This document shows positions 1 to 12,202 of a DNA stretch of 64,000 nt, piece by piece. Both the position numbers and the translations under genes were made by a program. The stretch lies in assembly GCA_024138025.1 (NCBI GenBank), contig JAMXBD010000395.1:558001-622000 (forward strand), written 5' to 3'. This stretch comes from Combretum micranthum. Its lineage: Eukaryota > Streptophyta > Magnoliopsida > Myrtales > Combretaceae. Every line of letters begins with the position of its first letter. The stretch's first letter is position 1. The notes below the pieces were generated by a model. It had not been told where the DNA came from. It ran no database searches and saw only the letters and a program-made list of their open reading frames with translations.

Positions 1-362
1 ACACAATTGCCTGCAAATAAAGCTCAAGGAACAATTAATTATTTAATATATTAAATCACCAAGCTTAAAGGGAAAGAAAAAAAAAACCCTTTAATTTTAA
101 AAAGAGATAATACAAAAGGAAAATTATACTGGAAATAAAAATAATATAAATAAAATAGCTATAAACCCCTATCAATCATGATCAACTGCGGCTTAATTAT
201 GCGTTGAGGTTATAGATCCAGCTCATATGGGTCTATAATTAAGAAGAACTTAAATATATGTTGTATAATTAGAAGACTTTAAAATCATGATATCCCAAGT
301 GTAGAGCATATACTTGGAAGAGGACTTGGATATAAGGAGAATTTTTTTCAAATAAAGGAGAT
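1..362 (+). mobile_element. Truncated internal 3' end of a copia-type retrotransposon (tentative)
   Basis: This is non-coding AT-rich sequence directly left of a probable LTR. It ends in a purine-rich stretch (about 352-362, AAAGGAGATT) that resembles the polypurine tract found before the 3' LTR of plant Ty1/copia elements. No open gag or pol frame is visible, so only the last part of the element would be present, and the window edge cuts the rest. The assignment depends on the adjacent LTR call. Confidence 0.35.
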
Positions 363-1186
363 TGTTGATGTACACCTGCATTGTAGTAAGATACACTGCT
401 GGCAATCTTGGAATGATTAAGCAGCATTGAAATTTAAGAATTTCTTGTCGAGAGCTCCAAGATGTCTACACCGACTTCAATGCCGTTAGTGTTAGAGTCT
501 ATATCGCCAACGTAGAGAGATACACCGTCAGTGTACAAGCCGGCGTACGTTGTTCCAGAACGCCGAAGTTTTCTACACTACCCCTACATCACCAGCTTTG
601 AATTATGTTGTGCTAGCTTATATGTGTCTGTTGGTTTTCCCTTTATGTTGCATTTAAATACTTCTTATTTATCCTAGGGTTTGTAGGGAATGAGTGTGTA
701 TGCCTCTTCTCAAGTCTAGAAGAAGAATTTTAGAGAGAGATAGAGAAAAAGAGAGGAAATTCTAGAGAGAGAAACTCTAGAGGAAGATAATTAACTTGCT
801 CCTGTTTTGTAACCCACCATTTGTAGTGAAGTTTTATGAGATCTACCAGTTTTGTGAATAATTAGAAATCCACCGTCGTGATGATGAAATAGCGATCCAC
901 CGTTTGTAGTGATGATTGAGTGATCCATTAGATAGATCTAGCGAAGAATAAACTTGTAATCCCATTATTTTTAATAGTGGAAGAAATTGTGCGCTGCTAG
1001 TCTTGTGGTTTTTCCTACATTGGGTTTTCTACATTATATCCTATTGTTGTCTGTTTTATATTTCCGCATTGTTTATTGTTTATTGCATTTAGCAAGAGGG
1101 GATCTAATCTCTAATCATAGGTTGATTAATTGTTTGATTAATCGGTTTTGTTGTTATCGTGATTAAGGTTAGGCTTTCTCCTAACA
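363..1186 (+). repeat. Probable 3' LTR of a copia-type element
   Basis: The 824 bp segment starts TGTTGATG and ends CTCCTAACA, giving the TG...CA form and short inverted ends (TGTT/AACA) of an LTR. A purine-rich tract precedes it. The stretch around 985-1020, with a CTTGTGGTTTTTCCTAC run, resembles the R/U5 part of Tork-type copia LTRs as I know them. No matching 5 bp duplication flanks it (AGATT left, TTATG right), as expected if the left side is internal sequence and not host DNA. A solo LTR with wrong boundaries is the alternative. Confidence 0.45.
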
Positions 1187-1767
1187 TTATGATCCATATT
1201 ACGTAATTATTGTAATGTCAATGTGCAAAAAAAAAAAAAGAATACTATAATGTAGTAGGCCAAACATTTCTATTGGTTTTTATACATTAATCATGGTAGG
1301 AAAAAGGTTTGAGTATCCATAAACTCGTTGCATATAATGTGTCTTAGTTAAGTGGTGCATTATTAGAATTTCAATATAAAATCATTAGACCCAATTCATA
1401 TTCATTTAATTTTTTTATAGGAAGCTTACCTACTATCAATAAGCTATATTCTTTATAGTAAATTACATAAATCACTTTTAAAATCTTTTTAAATCACACT
1501 AACGTCGCCGCATATTTTTAATTGTATGTCAACATCTCTCCAACGTGAATCGAGTATAACTTTACGAAAATTATGGTTGGATATACATTTACGCAATCAT
1601 AAAATTTATCTATGCATATTTAAACCTTTTGAAAACTTGGTAGGAGCATAATGTTATATAATGTTGTTATAAATATTATATACGAAACAATTGAGAATAT
1701 CCGTATAATTTTAAAAGTTTTTAGAAGTATCGAGGTACCAAGGGATTTTGATGAGACTATTCAGTTG
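1187..1767. other. AT-rich intergenic sequence
   Basis: No ORF with recognisable similarity, no RNA gene and no clear repeat structure was seen here. Confidence 0.6.
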
Positions 1768-1929
1768 CATTATAAGAAAACTAGGTTTTAACAATAAAAT
1801 TTTTTATCTTTAAATATAAATTTTTATTGGCAAAATCATCATCGTTAATTTTATGTATAAAAATATAATTTATTTTATCTATTTTCTATCGTAGAATTTC
1901 TATCTATAAAGGCTAGTTTTCTTATAGTG
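1768..1929. mobile_element. CACTA-type MITE, 162 bp
   Basis: The left end reads CATTATAAGAAAACTAG and the right end is CTAGTTTTCTTATAGTG, so the 17 bp terminal inverted repeats differ at one base. The terminal CACTATAAGAAA pattern is that of plant CACTA (En/Spm) elements. The 3 bp flanks are TTG and TTA, one mismatch from the 3 bp duplication expected. There is no coding capacity. A degraded relative lies at 2553-2690. Confidence 0.7.
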
Positions 1930-2552
1930 TTAATCATTTAATAACATGATTACAATTAGGTATGAATATGAATCTATGAATAGAGTCGTCCAGTTAAAAT
2001 TAACGAGACCAAAGGAGAATTTTTTTTTACTGTTTATTGTTTGATGTCTTATTCTTTGTATCACTTTCAAATTCTTAATATTTGAATATGAATACAACCA
2101 CAAGATGTGTGCACGACAAAATAGGGACATGCACATGGAAGGGGTCCTTTTCATGGCAAACAAAAATTAAAACTTGTAGTCTTTTAATCTCCTCAAAATT
2201 CAAAGGAACAGCCTGGGCATATCCCATAGACTGCGGGCGACTTCTAAAGACAAACATTTTCTATCACATCTTCTTCGCTTTAGATTTCTTGCTTAGCAAT
2301 GAAACCGCGTTTAGATTTTATAATTTAGCGGAATATTATTTGACCTAAACATATAATTTTAATCAGTATTTCATGGTATACCTATTCCTCTTCATGCTTA
2401 GAGAACCTACATATAACTTTTGATTTTTATTTATTACCAAGTCCATGTACTTTTTTTTTTTCCCTTTTCCGTTTAGTTAGATATTAGTCTATACCTCTTC
2501 ATGTACAGGAATGCTACTGAATAGGTTTAAGATGAGATTTTTTTTATTACAA
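1930..2552. other. Intergenic; unassigned low-complexity ORFs
   Basis: Short open frames exist on both strands around 2075-2348, but none has a recognisable domain and they overlap each other in opposite directions. Poly-T runs occur near 2448-2462 and 2538. I see no supported gene. Confidence 0.5.
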
Positions 2553-2690
2553 GAAAACTTAGATTTGAAAATAAAATTCGTGTCGCAAAAATTATCTTCG
2601 ATGATTTTATCCGTAGAAATATAAACTTCCTTACTATTTTTTTGTTGCAGAATTTTTATTATTAAATGCCAGCATTTTTTTTTTTAAGTA
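2553..2690. mobile_element. Degraded second copy of the 1768 CACTA-type MITE
   Basis: It begins ACAAGAAAACTTAG and follows the same internal order as the 1768-1929 element: an A-rich start, then a CGATGATTTTATC-like block matched to CATCGTTAATTTTATG, then a TGCAGAATTT block matched to CGTAGAATTT. The right inverted repeat has decayed into a poly-T run. The boundaries are approximate. Confidence 0.5.
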
Positions 2691-5690
2691 TTTGAAACTT
2701 AAAAACAATAATATATTTTGTGTTTAATAATCCTACTATGATGATTGATAAGCACTACAGAATCTTTTTTTTTTTCGAAAACCATTGATAATCTAGCTAA
2801 TTTAGTTTAATCATTACCAAAATGATGCTTTCATGGGGAAAAAGATTCTTAAAAACTAAAAGATTTAAGATTATATTAAGAATAACTTGTTTAGTTATAC
2901 TAGGATTGAAGGAAATTTTATGATATCGTTATTAATTTTGATCGGACCGGTTTCGAATGGCTCATACCATGTTCAATCATGATTGAATTACTAAAATAGT
3001 CAATATTTCAATTACTATATTTATTTTAATAATTAGACGATTAACCGGATAGTTAATTGTAGAAGCTCTTAAGATATGAATTATTGATACTTGTGTCCTT
3101 TTCTAGAAACCTTATTCAAACCTTATAGGAAATAACAAATCAAACCGAAACGCATCTTTCTTCGTCAGGGAAGAAAAGAAAGAAAAAGAAAGGGGGAAAG
3201 GAGGGGAAAAAAAAAAAAATGCCAGACTTTGATGCAACCTTCACTTGAATCAAGAGGAGCCCAAGCATCTCGATTTGCAGCACTTGAGGACCTTTTCCAA
3301 AAGGATTGCTTCCTAGTCAATGGCAATTGAATTTACTATTATTTCTTCTATGAAGAGCAAGTATCGAGACATATATATCGTAGAAATTTGGGTTTACTTT
3401 TACTGGTTTCCCTAAACCCAGGATTTTAAATTTAAATCCTGCCCTCCGTGACACAGCATATGATTTAAGTATTTATAATAAACCGTTGATTCACACATGA
3501 ATAACAAAGAATGATCTTTAAATACGAGTTGATATGAACTTAGGTAAATGACATTTAAAATTTGAAAAACTATGAGAAGATTTTTAAGATAAAATGAGCA
3601 AAGGCAGCTCATAAATGATATTATTGATAATACCTAAAGTTCTCATTGCCCTATAAAATACATACATATATATATGCCAGTTAAAAAGTTACCAACAATA
3701 AAATATAAAAATTGCTAAAACTAGAAACGTCATAAAATTTAAAGACACGAATTAAATGAAAGGACAATATTATAGCATCTTAGAAGACATACAAAACAAA
3801 AGTGTTTATAAGAAATTATAACAAATTTAAAATCAGCCAAAAATAGAAAAACTTAAATTTTGAGAGTTTAAATAATGGAATTTTCTCTAAATTGAGGTAA
3901 CTCACTATTCCTATTAGCTCGTTTCTTTTAAGATAAGGACCTGGCATCATGAAATTGTAACTGACTCATCTCTATTTGATTTTGCTAGGTACCTGTTTGC
4001 CATTGCTTCCACCTCCTCACCATTGGTTGCACTTAACAATTAAGGGTGAAATTCCTAAAGTATGCCATAACACCACATCAATTCGTACTTAATTAAAATA
4101 CAATTAAGGAGATAAAACCTATTTATAGGTTATGACACGTCTATCTTTCATGTAATTAATTAGAGAAAAACCTAAAATTGACATGACGTAATAAACGTGA
4201 CACAAATATGTAAGATTTTAGAATAAGTTAGTAATTTATGACATCTATAGTTAAGGATAAAAATTTGATAAGAAATGAATCAAAATGTGATCCATTTATA
4301 CTAATCTCAAGCTCTATATATTGACAATGAACTCAAAGCAATGAAATATATGGATCTTATTTTCCTTTCTAGCAACAAAATACAAGAAACAAATATATGT
4401 AATCACGTGAAATATTTTATTATTATTGCATACGGCATTGTCAAACTTGGGTTGATCTAGTCAAGTCAACTCGGCTCAATATGACCAAAATTGATATGAT
4501 TGTCTCTTTGACCCAACTTCACTACAAACCGGAAAGACCTAATTGGTCTAATCTCTAATGGTCCAACTTGGTTTCTTATAGGAGCTAACCAAGTTTTTAA
4601 GGTTGGAATGCAACACACACATATATATAGTGTTTACTTGCTAGAAAATGAATTGACTTACTGAAAAAATAATCCTAAACCACATATATATATATATATA
4701 TATATATATCTCCATTTGAATCTTAAGAAAGTAGATAATTTTGAATCGAATATTGGTATTTTTATTGACCCAGCTTGAGTCTTTTTCATTGCATCCGTCC
4801 TAATTTTATAATATTGATTATATACACCGATAATCGAACAGGAATCTTTATCACCTGAAAATTATGTTTACAAGTGACTAGGACAATTTATTGTATTTCA
4901 TTAAGACATGGTACATCTTCCTTTGTGTCTTTTAGTGAACTACTTCATTTTTAGGTATATTAAGAATGGCTAATGCTAATTGTGGGTATGGAAGCTCAAT
5001 AGGAACAAACAAAATGGGGTGCACGCAAATTGTTTTTGGTGGGCGTAGATATGTGTATATTTTGGATGGCGATATTTCACATGTTTTTTGTCCGAACTTC
5101 TGAATACAAGTTGAAACTTTGGCTCTGTTTGCCCTTTGCATGTGACTAGGTGATTAAACATCACGACGGCTTTGTCTTGTCTTCGCACGATACCGCGGGA
5201 GTTTCTTGTATTGGTGGCATCCAATCTAAATCAAACTCATAGGCCACGCAAATACGATGGCTATAGGGTTTTCATTTGTGTTTTTCAAAATCGAGACTTA
5301 ACTATACAATCAATGAGTTTATGACTTTATAATTTTTCATAGTACAAACTTTTGGTTGAAGTATGAACATAGATATAAAATTTTATGAGCTCACGATTTT
5401 ATCGTTTTTGTACAATTTCATATGATTTTATCGATTTTGTACATTCCAATGAATAGTAAAATCACTGAAACAATCATAGTTACAAGCATGCTGCATGAAT
5501 TGTTTAATGGTCAAAGTTAAATATAAAATTTTAATATATAAGATTATATATATCATCCATGATAATTTTTTTTATAAAATAATAGTATAAATGTTATTTT
5601 TTTTAATTCTTTCCTGCAAATAAGTTTTACCTATATATATGACCCATTATTCTTAATAATGAGTTGGTTTTCTTTCTCTATGTTCATATT
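2691..5690. other. AT-rich intergenic DNA
   Basis: There is an (AT)n microsatellite at about 4684-4709. A slightly more GC-rich stretch at 4930-5240 has overlapping minus-strand frames of 69 and 82 codons that I do not recognise. No complete gene is supported. Confidence 0.5.
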
Positions 5691-5696
5691 ATTTTA

Positions 5697-5992
5697 GGGT
5701 AAATTACACTAGGAGGTATTGACTTTTGAAGCTAAGTTCAATTAAGAAAGCAACGTTTAAAGTGGATAAAAAAAGGAATTAATGTTTTGTAAAGTGAATT
5801 AAATGAGGTATCAATATTTTGTAAAATTCGTTTAAGGTGCCAACATTTGGATTAATTTTCAATTCAGTTTCCTTAGTTTTCGTTAATGGTCAAATATCAA
5901 TACTTTATTTGACTCACTTTGTAAAACATTATACTTTTTTTTTTTAACAAACGTTGATACCTTAAATAAATTTATTCCAAAACACCAATTTA
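5697..5992. repeat. MITE-like sequence related to the adjacent element
   Basis: The segment starts TAGGGTAAATTACACTAGGA, close to the terminus of the neighbouring MITE (TGGGGTAAATTACACCGGAA). Internally it repeats a theme of GAATTAAATGAGGTATCAA and its near complement. Its right terminus is not clear, so it may be a truncated or diverged relative lying next to the intact element. Confidence 0.4.
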
Positions 5993-5995
5993 TTA

Positions 5996-6300
5996 TGGGG
6001 TAAATTACACCGGAATGTCACAATTTGGAGGTGAGTTCATTGAAAGTTATAATGTTTTAAGTGATTTAAAAGAGGTCATAGCGTTATAGAAAAATTGATT
6101 AATTGAGGTTTCTATTGACACATATCATAATGTGTTGGGTCTTCTGAGTTTTAATTAAATATCTTTTCTGTTAGTACGTGTTGATACAAATCTTAATTGA
6201 TCCACTTCTCTCAACGTTGTTACTTCTTTTGAACCATTTAAAACATTATGATCTTGAATGAATTTACCTCTAAACCTTATGACCTTTTGGTATTTACCCA
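5996..6300. mobile_element. MITE with long terminal inverted repeats, TTA flanks (PIF/Harbinger-like)
   Basis: The left end starts TGGGGTAAATTACACC and the right end finishes GGTATTTACCCA. The imperfect inverted similarity extends for roughly 45 bp on each side (GAGGTGAGTTCATT against AATGAATTTACCTC). TTA lies directly on both sides (5993-5995 and 6301-6303), matching the 3 bp TTA/TAA duplication of PIF/Harbinger-derived Tourist MITEs. There is no coding content. The superfamily is inferred only from the 3 bp duplication. Confidence 0.6.
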
Positions 6301-6303
6301 TTA

Positions 6304-7546
6304 TTACATAAAAATAACATGTGGAAAAATATCTATGTTAATTTAATACTAATTATAGAAAAACAAATATAGATATATGATATATATCTTATCTTCCAAA
6401 GTATTAATTTTGAAAAACTCTTTTTCCTATGTACCCATCCGATCTAATTTTCAAGATTTATCATAATTTTATAATTTTTTGTGTTATAAAATTTATTATT
6501 ATTTCATTTTATATTTGTGCAATATGACTTTTGAAATTATCTATATGCATTTTATCCATATTTATTTTCACTTTTCATTGATAAGTATATATAAAATTTG
6601 GAAAAAAAATGTGTAAAAAATATAAGAAATCTTCGTAAATTTGAAAATATTCATTTATTAGTAAATCAATAAATTATTCATTTATCGATAAATAAATAAT
6701 CTCCATAAAAGAATATTTTTTATTGGTCCCAGTAGTGTTATTTTATAGATATTTAACTATAATTTGTGAATTTTAGATGATTAACTAGTAACATATTGAA
6801 GATTCTAATATTCCTAAAAGATGAAATTGAATCATTTTTACTTTTTTCTTCCAGACCACACCAATCAAATATAGTAGATTTATGCTTGCCTAAGTCATAT
6901 ATAAGAAAAGAAAACTTCCTGGAAAATTCTATGATCATCTAGTTAAATCATTTTCGTCAAAATACATATAATTAGTTAATTATTAAGTATTTTAGTGGTA
7001 TGATAATGGTAAATTATGAATCTGAATTATTAAATAATAGATATACAGTTTTGTTAAAAAGAATAACGGGAAAATATGATTTTTTTTTTTTTATCATATT
7101 TTACATCCTAACTGTAAATTTTGAATCTGAATCTGAATCATTTAAGCAATTACACTCGAAATTTAAACTGTTAAAACGGACTGAAATTCGGATATGGACA
7201 TTTATACGTGCAATTGGGAGCAAGGTCATCGATTAATGTCATTTGTACGGTCCCACAGTCTCATTTCACGCGGTTGCATGGCGGGACCGATCTTCTCCTA
7301 GCTTTGAGGCTTTGACCTCTCTCCTCTCGATTTCCCTTTAATGTTTTCTACCAGTCTTAGCGATTTATAGCTGTACCCAAGTTTGAGACAAAGTTGCAAA
7401 ACTTTCAAAACTGTCATTGTTTGATCACTATGTCCATGTCCTGCCTTTTGTTGTTAGTACAATATGGCAACGGTAATAATTACCAGACCAAAACGTCAAA
7501 TGCTGGTTTATAATTTGATATAGAAGATGGAATCAAACTAAACTGA
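6304..7546. other. AT-rich intergenic DNA
   Basis: Short unrelated ORFs occur (6753-6938 minus, 7000-7236 plus) without recognisable motifs. A GC-richer patch at 7230-7330 has no identifiable content. Confidence 0.5.
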
Positions 7547-7786
7547 GGGCTGTTTGGTTCACTGGTTTTTTTATCATTTTAATATATATATATATATTTT
7601 TTATCGTTTTTAAATAGATTATTTATTAAAAAATATGTATTTGTACTTATAAACAAATTAAACAGACCAAATACAGATCATATATGAATAAGATACTGAT
7701 ATAGATACATATTAAAATTTGATAATTAGATGCGAATATGATGCAAATCCAGATACATATTAAAATCCGACAATCTAAACAGACTA
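7547..7786. mobile_element. Short hAT-like MITE, GGGTTTGTTTGG family
   Basis: The left end reads GGGCTGTTTGGTTCACTGG and the right end is the approximate inverse (CAATCTAAACAGACTA). The interior is AT-rich, with the repeated theme AAATACAGATCATATATGAATAAGATAC that occurs in all family members in this window. Flanking 8-mers are TAAACTGA and TAAACCAT (five of eight identical), which weakly suggests a hAT duplication. Confidence 0.5.
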
Positions 7787-7899
7787 TAAACCATCTTAAT
7801 TTGATCTAGTTACTTTTTCCCTAAAAGAAAACAAAACAACGTAATTTAAGTTTCAAATGACATCAAATATGCATAACCTATCAACCCTCCAGAGATTTT

Positions 7900-8120
7900 G
7901 GGATTGGTTTGGTTGGTCATTTTCAAGTCCTTGTTGCATATTATTTTTGTCTTCTTCAAATATACTCTTTGTTAAAAATAGATCCAGATAAAATTAAAAT
8001 AGATATTTTTATTGATAAACAAATTAAACAGAATTTATATATATATAAAAAATATAAATAAGATATAAATAAAATATAAATTCAAATACATATAAAAATC
8101 AGACAATCCGAACGTACTCT
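7900..8120. mobile_element. Second, degraded member of the GGGTTTGTTTGG MITE family
   Basis: The left side has GGTTTGGTTGGTCATTTT and the right side has CAGACAATCCGAACGTACTC, nearly the same as the right end of the 7547-7786 element. The interior shares the TTATTGATAAACAAATTAAACAGA block. The ends are approximate. Confidence 0.4.
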
Positions 8121-9014
8121 AATCTTGTTCCTCCGGTTCTCAATACCTCAATTCCTCCTCCCCTTTACTTTAATGCTTGCACATCAAATTAAGCTCAATC
8201 ATTGAGTTCGGACATTTATTGGGATCACTTTTGTCTCTTATTTTCAATTACTTGCACACTGATCGAAGTCTTGTTCTCATCTTGTAATCTTTCCTCGATC
8301 CCTAAATTAGCACACCTCAACTCTATAAAGTGTAATGTTTTTTCCTTAGCTTGCTTATAGGAACTTATGGGACACCTTTGATTGCCCAGTTGAGCTTGTT
8401 TGAGGGATAAATCTTATATCAGATTGTACAATTAAAAATTGCAGTAATAGCATGTGTTGTGAATAGTGAAATGTGATGATAACAATTAGGTATTTTTGAA
8501 GTGATTTCAACTGTATCTAATTAAACTTGAAACTACAAATAGAAAAAAAACCAAATCGAATAGTTCCAAAAAGAAAACTAATATTTTATTTACGATTTAA
8601 AAATTTTATTCGACAAGCTAACTAAAAGACATTCAAGTTTAAACCACTACAGCAAGTTAAAAAGCTAGGATGAAATGAATTACTTTTGTAGTGTTCCTGA
8701 ATGTCGCTTCAGGTGATGGACTACCGTAAGGGCAGTTAATTGTAGCTTCCCATAGTCGACCAAGGCCCCATAATTTATTGGCTTTTTGCAAATATAATTT
8801 CCTATTTTTGTTTTCTAGCCATGTGTGAGCGTGTTTGTGCTTTATCTGTAGCATTTAAGGGTGTATCGCACATTATATTATTTTAAAAATCTTTTCAAGG
8901 CTAATGGACTTAATAGTCTAGTATTAACATTGGTCACCAAGGTAAGATCTATCAAGCTTGAATTTCTCCTCCTCCATTGTATTATCCTTCATATTATTTA
9001 TCTTACATTAATGA
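8121..9014. other. Intergenic, with an unassigned 65-codon minus-strand frame
   Basis: A frame at 8657-8854 on the minus strand is more GC-rich than its surroundings but contains no motif I recognise. No start context, intron signal or homology supports it as a gene. Confidence 0.4.
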
Positions 9015-9395
9015 ATCTTGGGATAATATAAAAAATAATACCTAAACTTTCATAAAAAGTTTAATCAAATATATGAAGTTTGGTTTTAAATAATTTAGTA
9101 CTTGAAGTAAGTTTTTGTATATATTTTTCCTAGCTAAACTTTGATTTTGAACAGTTTGATATCTAAACCAAATTTTCATATATATATTTTTTCTATCTGA
9201 AGCAAGTTCTATTAGGTAAAAAAATATACATAAAAACTTGCTTTACGTACCAAATTATTCAAAACCAAACTTAGATATTTGATTGAACTTTTTTGCAAAA
9301 GTTTAAGTGTCAAATCATTCAAAACTAAATTTCAGATACTTCATTGAACTTTTTTAGGAAGTTTAGATCCCTTTTTTGACATTGACCCATGAATT
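9015..9395. repeat. Fold-back repeat of about 380 bp
   Basis: The left arm (CCTAAACTTTCATAAAAAG, then TTTGGTTTTAAATAATTTAG) recurs as an imperfect reverse complement at the right end (around 9320-9375). The centre also carries a second inverted pair around TTTTTGTATATATTTTTCC and AAAAAATATACATAAAAAC. This is typical of a palindromic MITE. No clear target duplication was found. Confidence 0.55.
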
Positions 9396-10255
9396 TCCCC
9401 ATAACTTTCTTATGATTTTTCATCTCATATCAAGGTTTTCCGAATAAGTCTTAACATCATACATTTTCATTTCTCTTAATTTATTTACTTACTTCTTGTA
9501 CTATTTGTGATTACCCATGACTCCCTCTTGACCAATGACACGAAATGATTTGCCAAGAAAAATTGTTAAGAAATAATTATGAAAAGCCTATACCATAACT
9601 TTGAACTTGATATTTAGATATGAAATAATGGTATTAATCTTTATCATCATCATTATCTCTTAGTCTGGTCCGATTTGATTCAATTTTCTCTTGGAATTGA
9701 CCTAAACCATAAAATACAAATTAATTTTTTAGCCATTTGGAACCAAATTGTGTGATACAGCTTAGGAATTTTCAAAACCATAAATCAATTTGATTTAGTT
9801 TATGAAATGAACAATAATTTATAATCTAAGAAAAACTAGGCATTATATGACATACTAAATTCTTTTATTTATAAGATGCATTGGCATTATGTGAAAGGTT
9901 AAAATGTCAATTTCATACAATTAAGGAATTTTAATGGTGTAAGGATAATTTATGTATAATAGTATAAAATGGAAATTTTTGAGTCAATTTATATAAATAT
10001 TCTAATAACTTGTGATTGTAAAAATAAAATACATATATATTTCAATTAAATGTATGGACTTAAATTTCTTTCAAATCCCACAGCCACTTATCATGTAATC
10101 CCAATTCAATGTTGCATTCCATTTGGATTAGTATGATCTAGCACAACTTTTGTCAATAAACTAAAATTTTGCTTTTACTTATCAATCTACTGCATCTGAA
10201 ATAGTTTGTTCAATTAAACAATTATGCTTGTCTCATGACTCAAGTATACACTAAG
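9396..10255. other. AT-rich intergenic DNA
   Basis: Nothing recognisable beyond simple AT-rich sequence. Confidence 0.5.
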
Positions 10256-10976
10256 ATATAGACATGATTCGGTTTCGAACCGGAATCATCACTAGCGATT
10301 CCAGAACTGGAAGTGGACCGGTTGGCCAATTCTAAGTCCGTCTATGGAACCGCCAGTTTCACTATTCCTATGTGGTTCTTTGGCCTAGAACTAGTAGAAC
10401 CAACAGTTCCACTCGGTTTCATTGAAATTAAAAAAAATATTAAATATAATTATTAATATTTAAATTATTTCATATAAATAGTAAAATATATTACTTATTT
10501 ACAATGTTTACTATGTTATTATCAACAATACAAATAAACATAACTTAAAATCATATATAATTAGTTTAAATAAACTTTTCTTAAAAGCGAAATTCATTTT
10601 CTTAATAATATGAGACTATTTGTAATTTTCTTTTTATCTTCTAGAGTATTTTACAATATCATAATACTAACTATAATTGATATTGAATGTGTTTGTATAT
10701 ATATAAATATGCATTCTAAATAAATTTTTAAATATTTTGGTTAAATAATTTAATATTTTTAGATCCAACAATTATTTTGAATTTAAAATTTATTTTATTA
10801 AAAATTTAAAATCATTTTTTATATTTTTTTAAAAAAAGATTTTGCTGTTCCAAAACGGGAACTAGACCGAAACCATAGGAGATGATTCCGGTCCTAGTTC
10901 CTCAATTTTAAAACCTGGAACTGGTGGTTTCGGTTCGGATTCGGTTCGATTCCAGAAACCGCGATGATGTCTATAT
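10256..10976. mobile_element. Non-autonomous hAT-like element, 721 bp (copy A)
   Basis: The ends are ATATAGACATGATTCGG and, inverted, ATATAGACATCATCGCGG. GC-rich subterminal regions are packed with GGTTC/GAACC motifs in both orientations, and the centre is very AT-rich with no ORF. This matches the architecture of hAT-type non-autonomous elements. Flanking 8-mers are ACACTAAG and ACACCAGC (five of eight identical). A related copy in the opposite orientation is at about 24005-24700. Confidence 0.6.
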
Positions 10977-11118
10977 ACACCAGCTTAAACCTGAGTAACT
11001 TGCAAATTGATTGGACTTATTCATACTCATTGAGTGAACTTAATTGCAGGAACTTTACCACTACTATTTGTTGTTATTATTGTTGAGCAAATTAACTATT
11101 AATCACCTTACTCACCAC
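10977..11118. other. Short intergenic spacer between two hAT-like elements
   Basis: No feature seen. Its last 8 bases (11111-11118) form the left target duplication of the next element. Confidence 0.5.
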
Positions 11119-12194
11119 TGGGGGTGAGCAAAAAAACCGACTAAACCGAGAAATCAAACAAAAACCAAAAAACCAATCCGAAAAGTATGGTTAACCGTCC
11201 ATTGATTTCGATTTAGGTTCATGGTTTTGAATTTTTTTGGTTTTCAGTTGCCATTTCGGTTTGTAACCATGAAAAACCGACAGTTAACGGTCAACCGATA
11301 TTTATAAATATATAATATTATATATAATTAATTTCTTTAAAAAAAATAAAAGGCTAATGTGTTAAAAGTTAAAACCCTAATGTAATCACTACCAATTTTT
11401 GTCGTAATCTTTTTCTTCTAGGTAAATCACTTTCTAATATTAGTTTCCACCTTCGTCTTCAATCTCCATCTTCGTTTGGTCATTGACTCATCATCTTCGC
11501 TGCTTGCTGTCTTTACGAGTGATTGTCATCTTCGTTGGTCATCATTGTGTTCATATTGTTCTCCTTTTGTATCTGTCATGCCTCTTTGAGAGTGGGAATT
11601 TTTTATATTCTGTGTGCTGTAAAATTTTGTTTTCCTTCTCCTTCTTCTTTACATAAAAATAGCTCATAATGTCAGATTTATGAACTTTTTTAAACAAGTA
11701 AGTTGGCGCAAATTTGAGATGGTTATTAACTCTCCAAAAGATATAAGGCCTGCATCTTTCTTGAAACATATAGTAGATATATCTTCAAAAGATATAAGAC
11801 TAAGGTGTTTCTTTGCACTCTCTGACCACTTTCATTTTCTTTTTTTATTAGTGTGACTATTTTTTATGAGTTCATACACATCTATTATTGGAACTTCTAG
11901 GCACTGACTTTTAGCATATCGCCAAGTCAACTTCTAGGCACTGGCTTTTAATTTTGATTTAATTTTTCATGAACCAACTGGAAAAATGATTAACCATAAC
12001 TTTTAGTTAACCATTATACTAAATGGTTAAAAACCGAAAATCGAAAATATTAACAAAAAAAAATAGTTAACCGTTACGACAGTTAATTGCTAATATTGGA
12101 TCGGTTTAGGTGTGACATTTTAGAAAACTGAATATAATGATTAGTTTCAAAAAATGGGATCATAAACTGGTTAACTGGTTCATACCCATCCCTG
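11119..12194. mobile_element. Non-autonomous hAT-like element, 1076 bp
   Basis: The left end reads TGGGGGTGAGCAAAAAAACC and the right end reads TTCATACCCATCCCTG, i.e. CAGGGATGGGTATGAA inverted. The flanking 8-mers CTCACCAC (11111-11118) and CTCGTCAC (12195-12202) match at six of eight positions, as expected for an aged 8 bp hAT duplication. Subterminal regions are rich in GGTTAACC and AACCG motifs on both strands. No transposase reading frame is visible; the minus-strand frame at 11551-11769 is unrecognised. Confidence 0.7.
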
Positions 12195-12202
12195 CTCGTC
12201 AC

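Noticed and set aside
8680..8695. TTTTGTAGTG as a possible right end of a CACTA element
   Set aside because: No matching CACTAC end was found at a sensible distance, and CACTACAAGAAA at 15876 shows no further similarity to it.
10937..10965. GGTTCGATTCC resembling a tRNA T-arm
   Set aside because: No D-arm, anticodon stem or acceptor pairing is found at the right distance. The motif belongs to the subterminal repeats of the hAT-like element.
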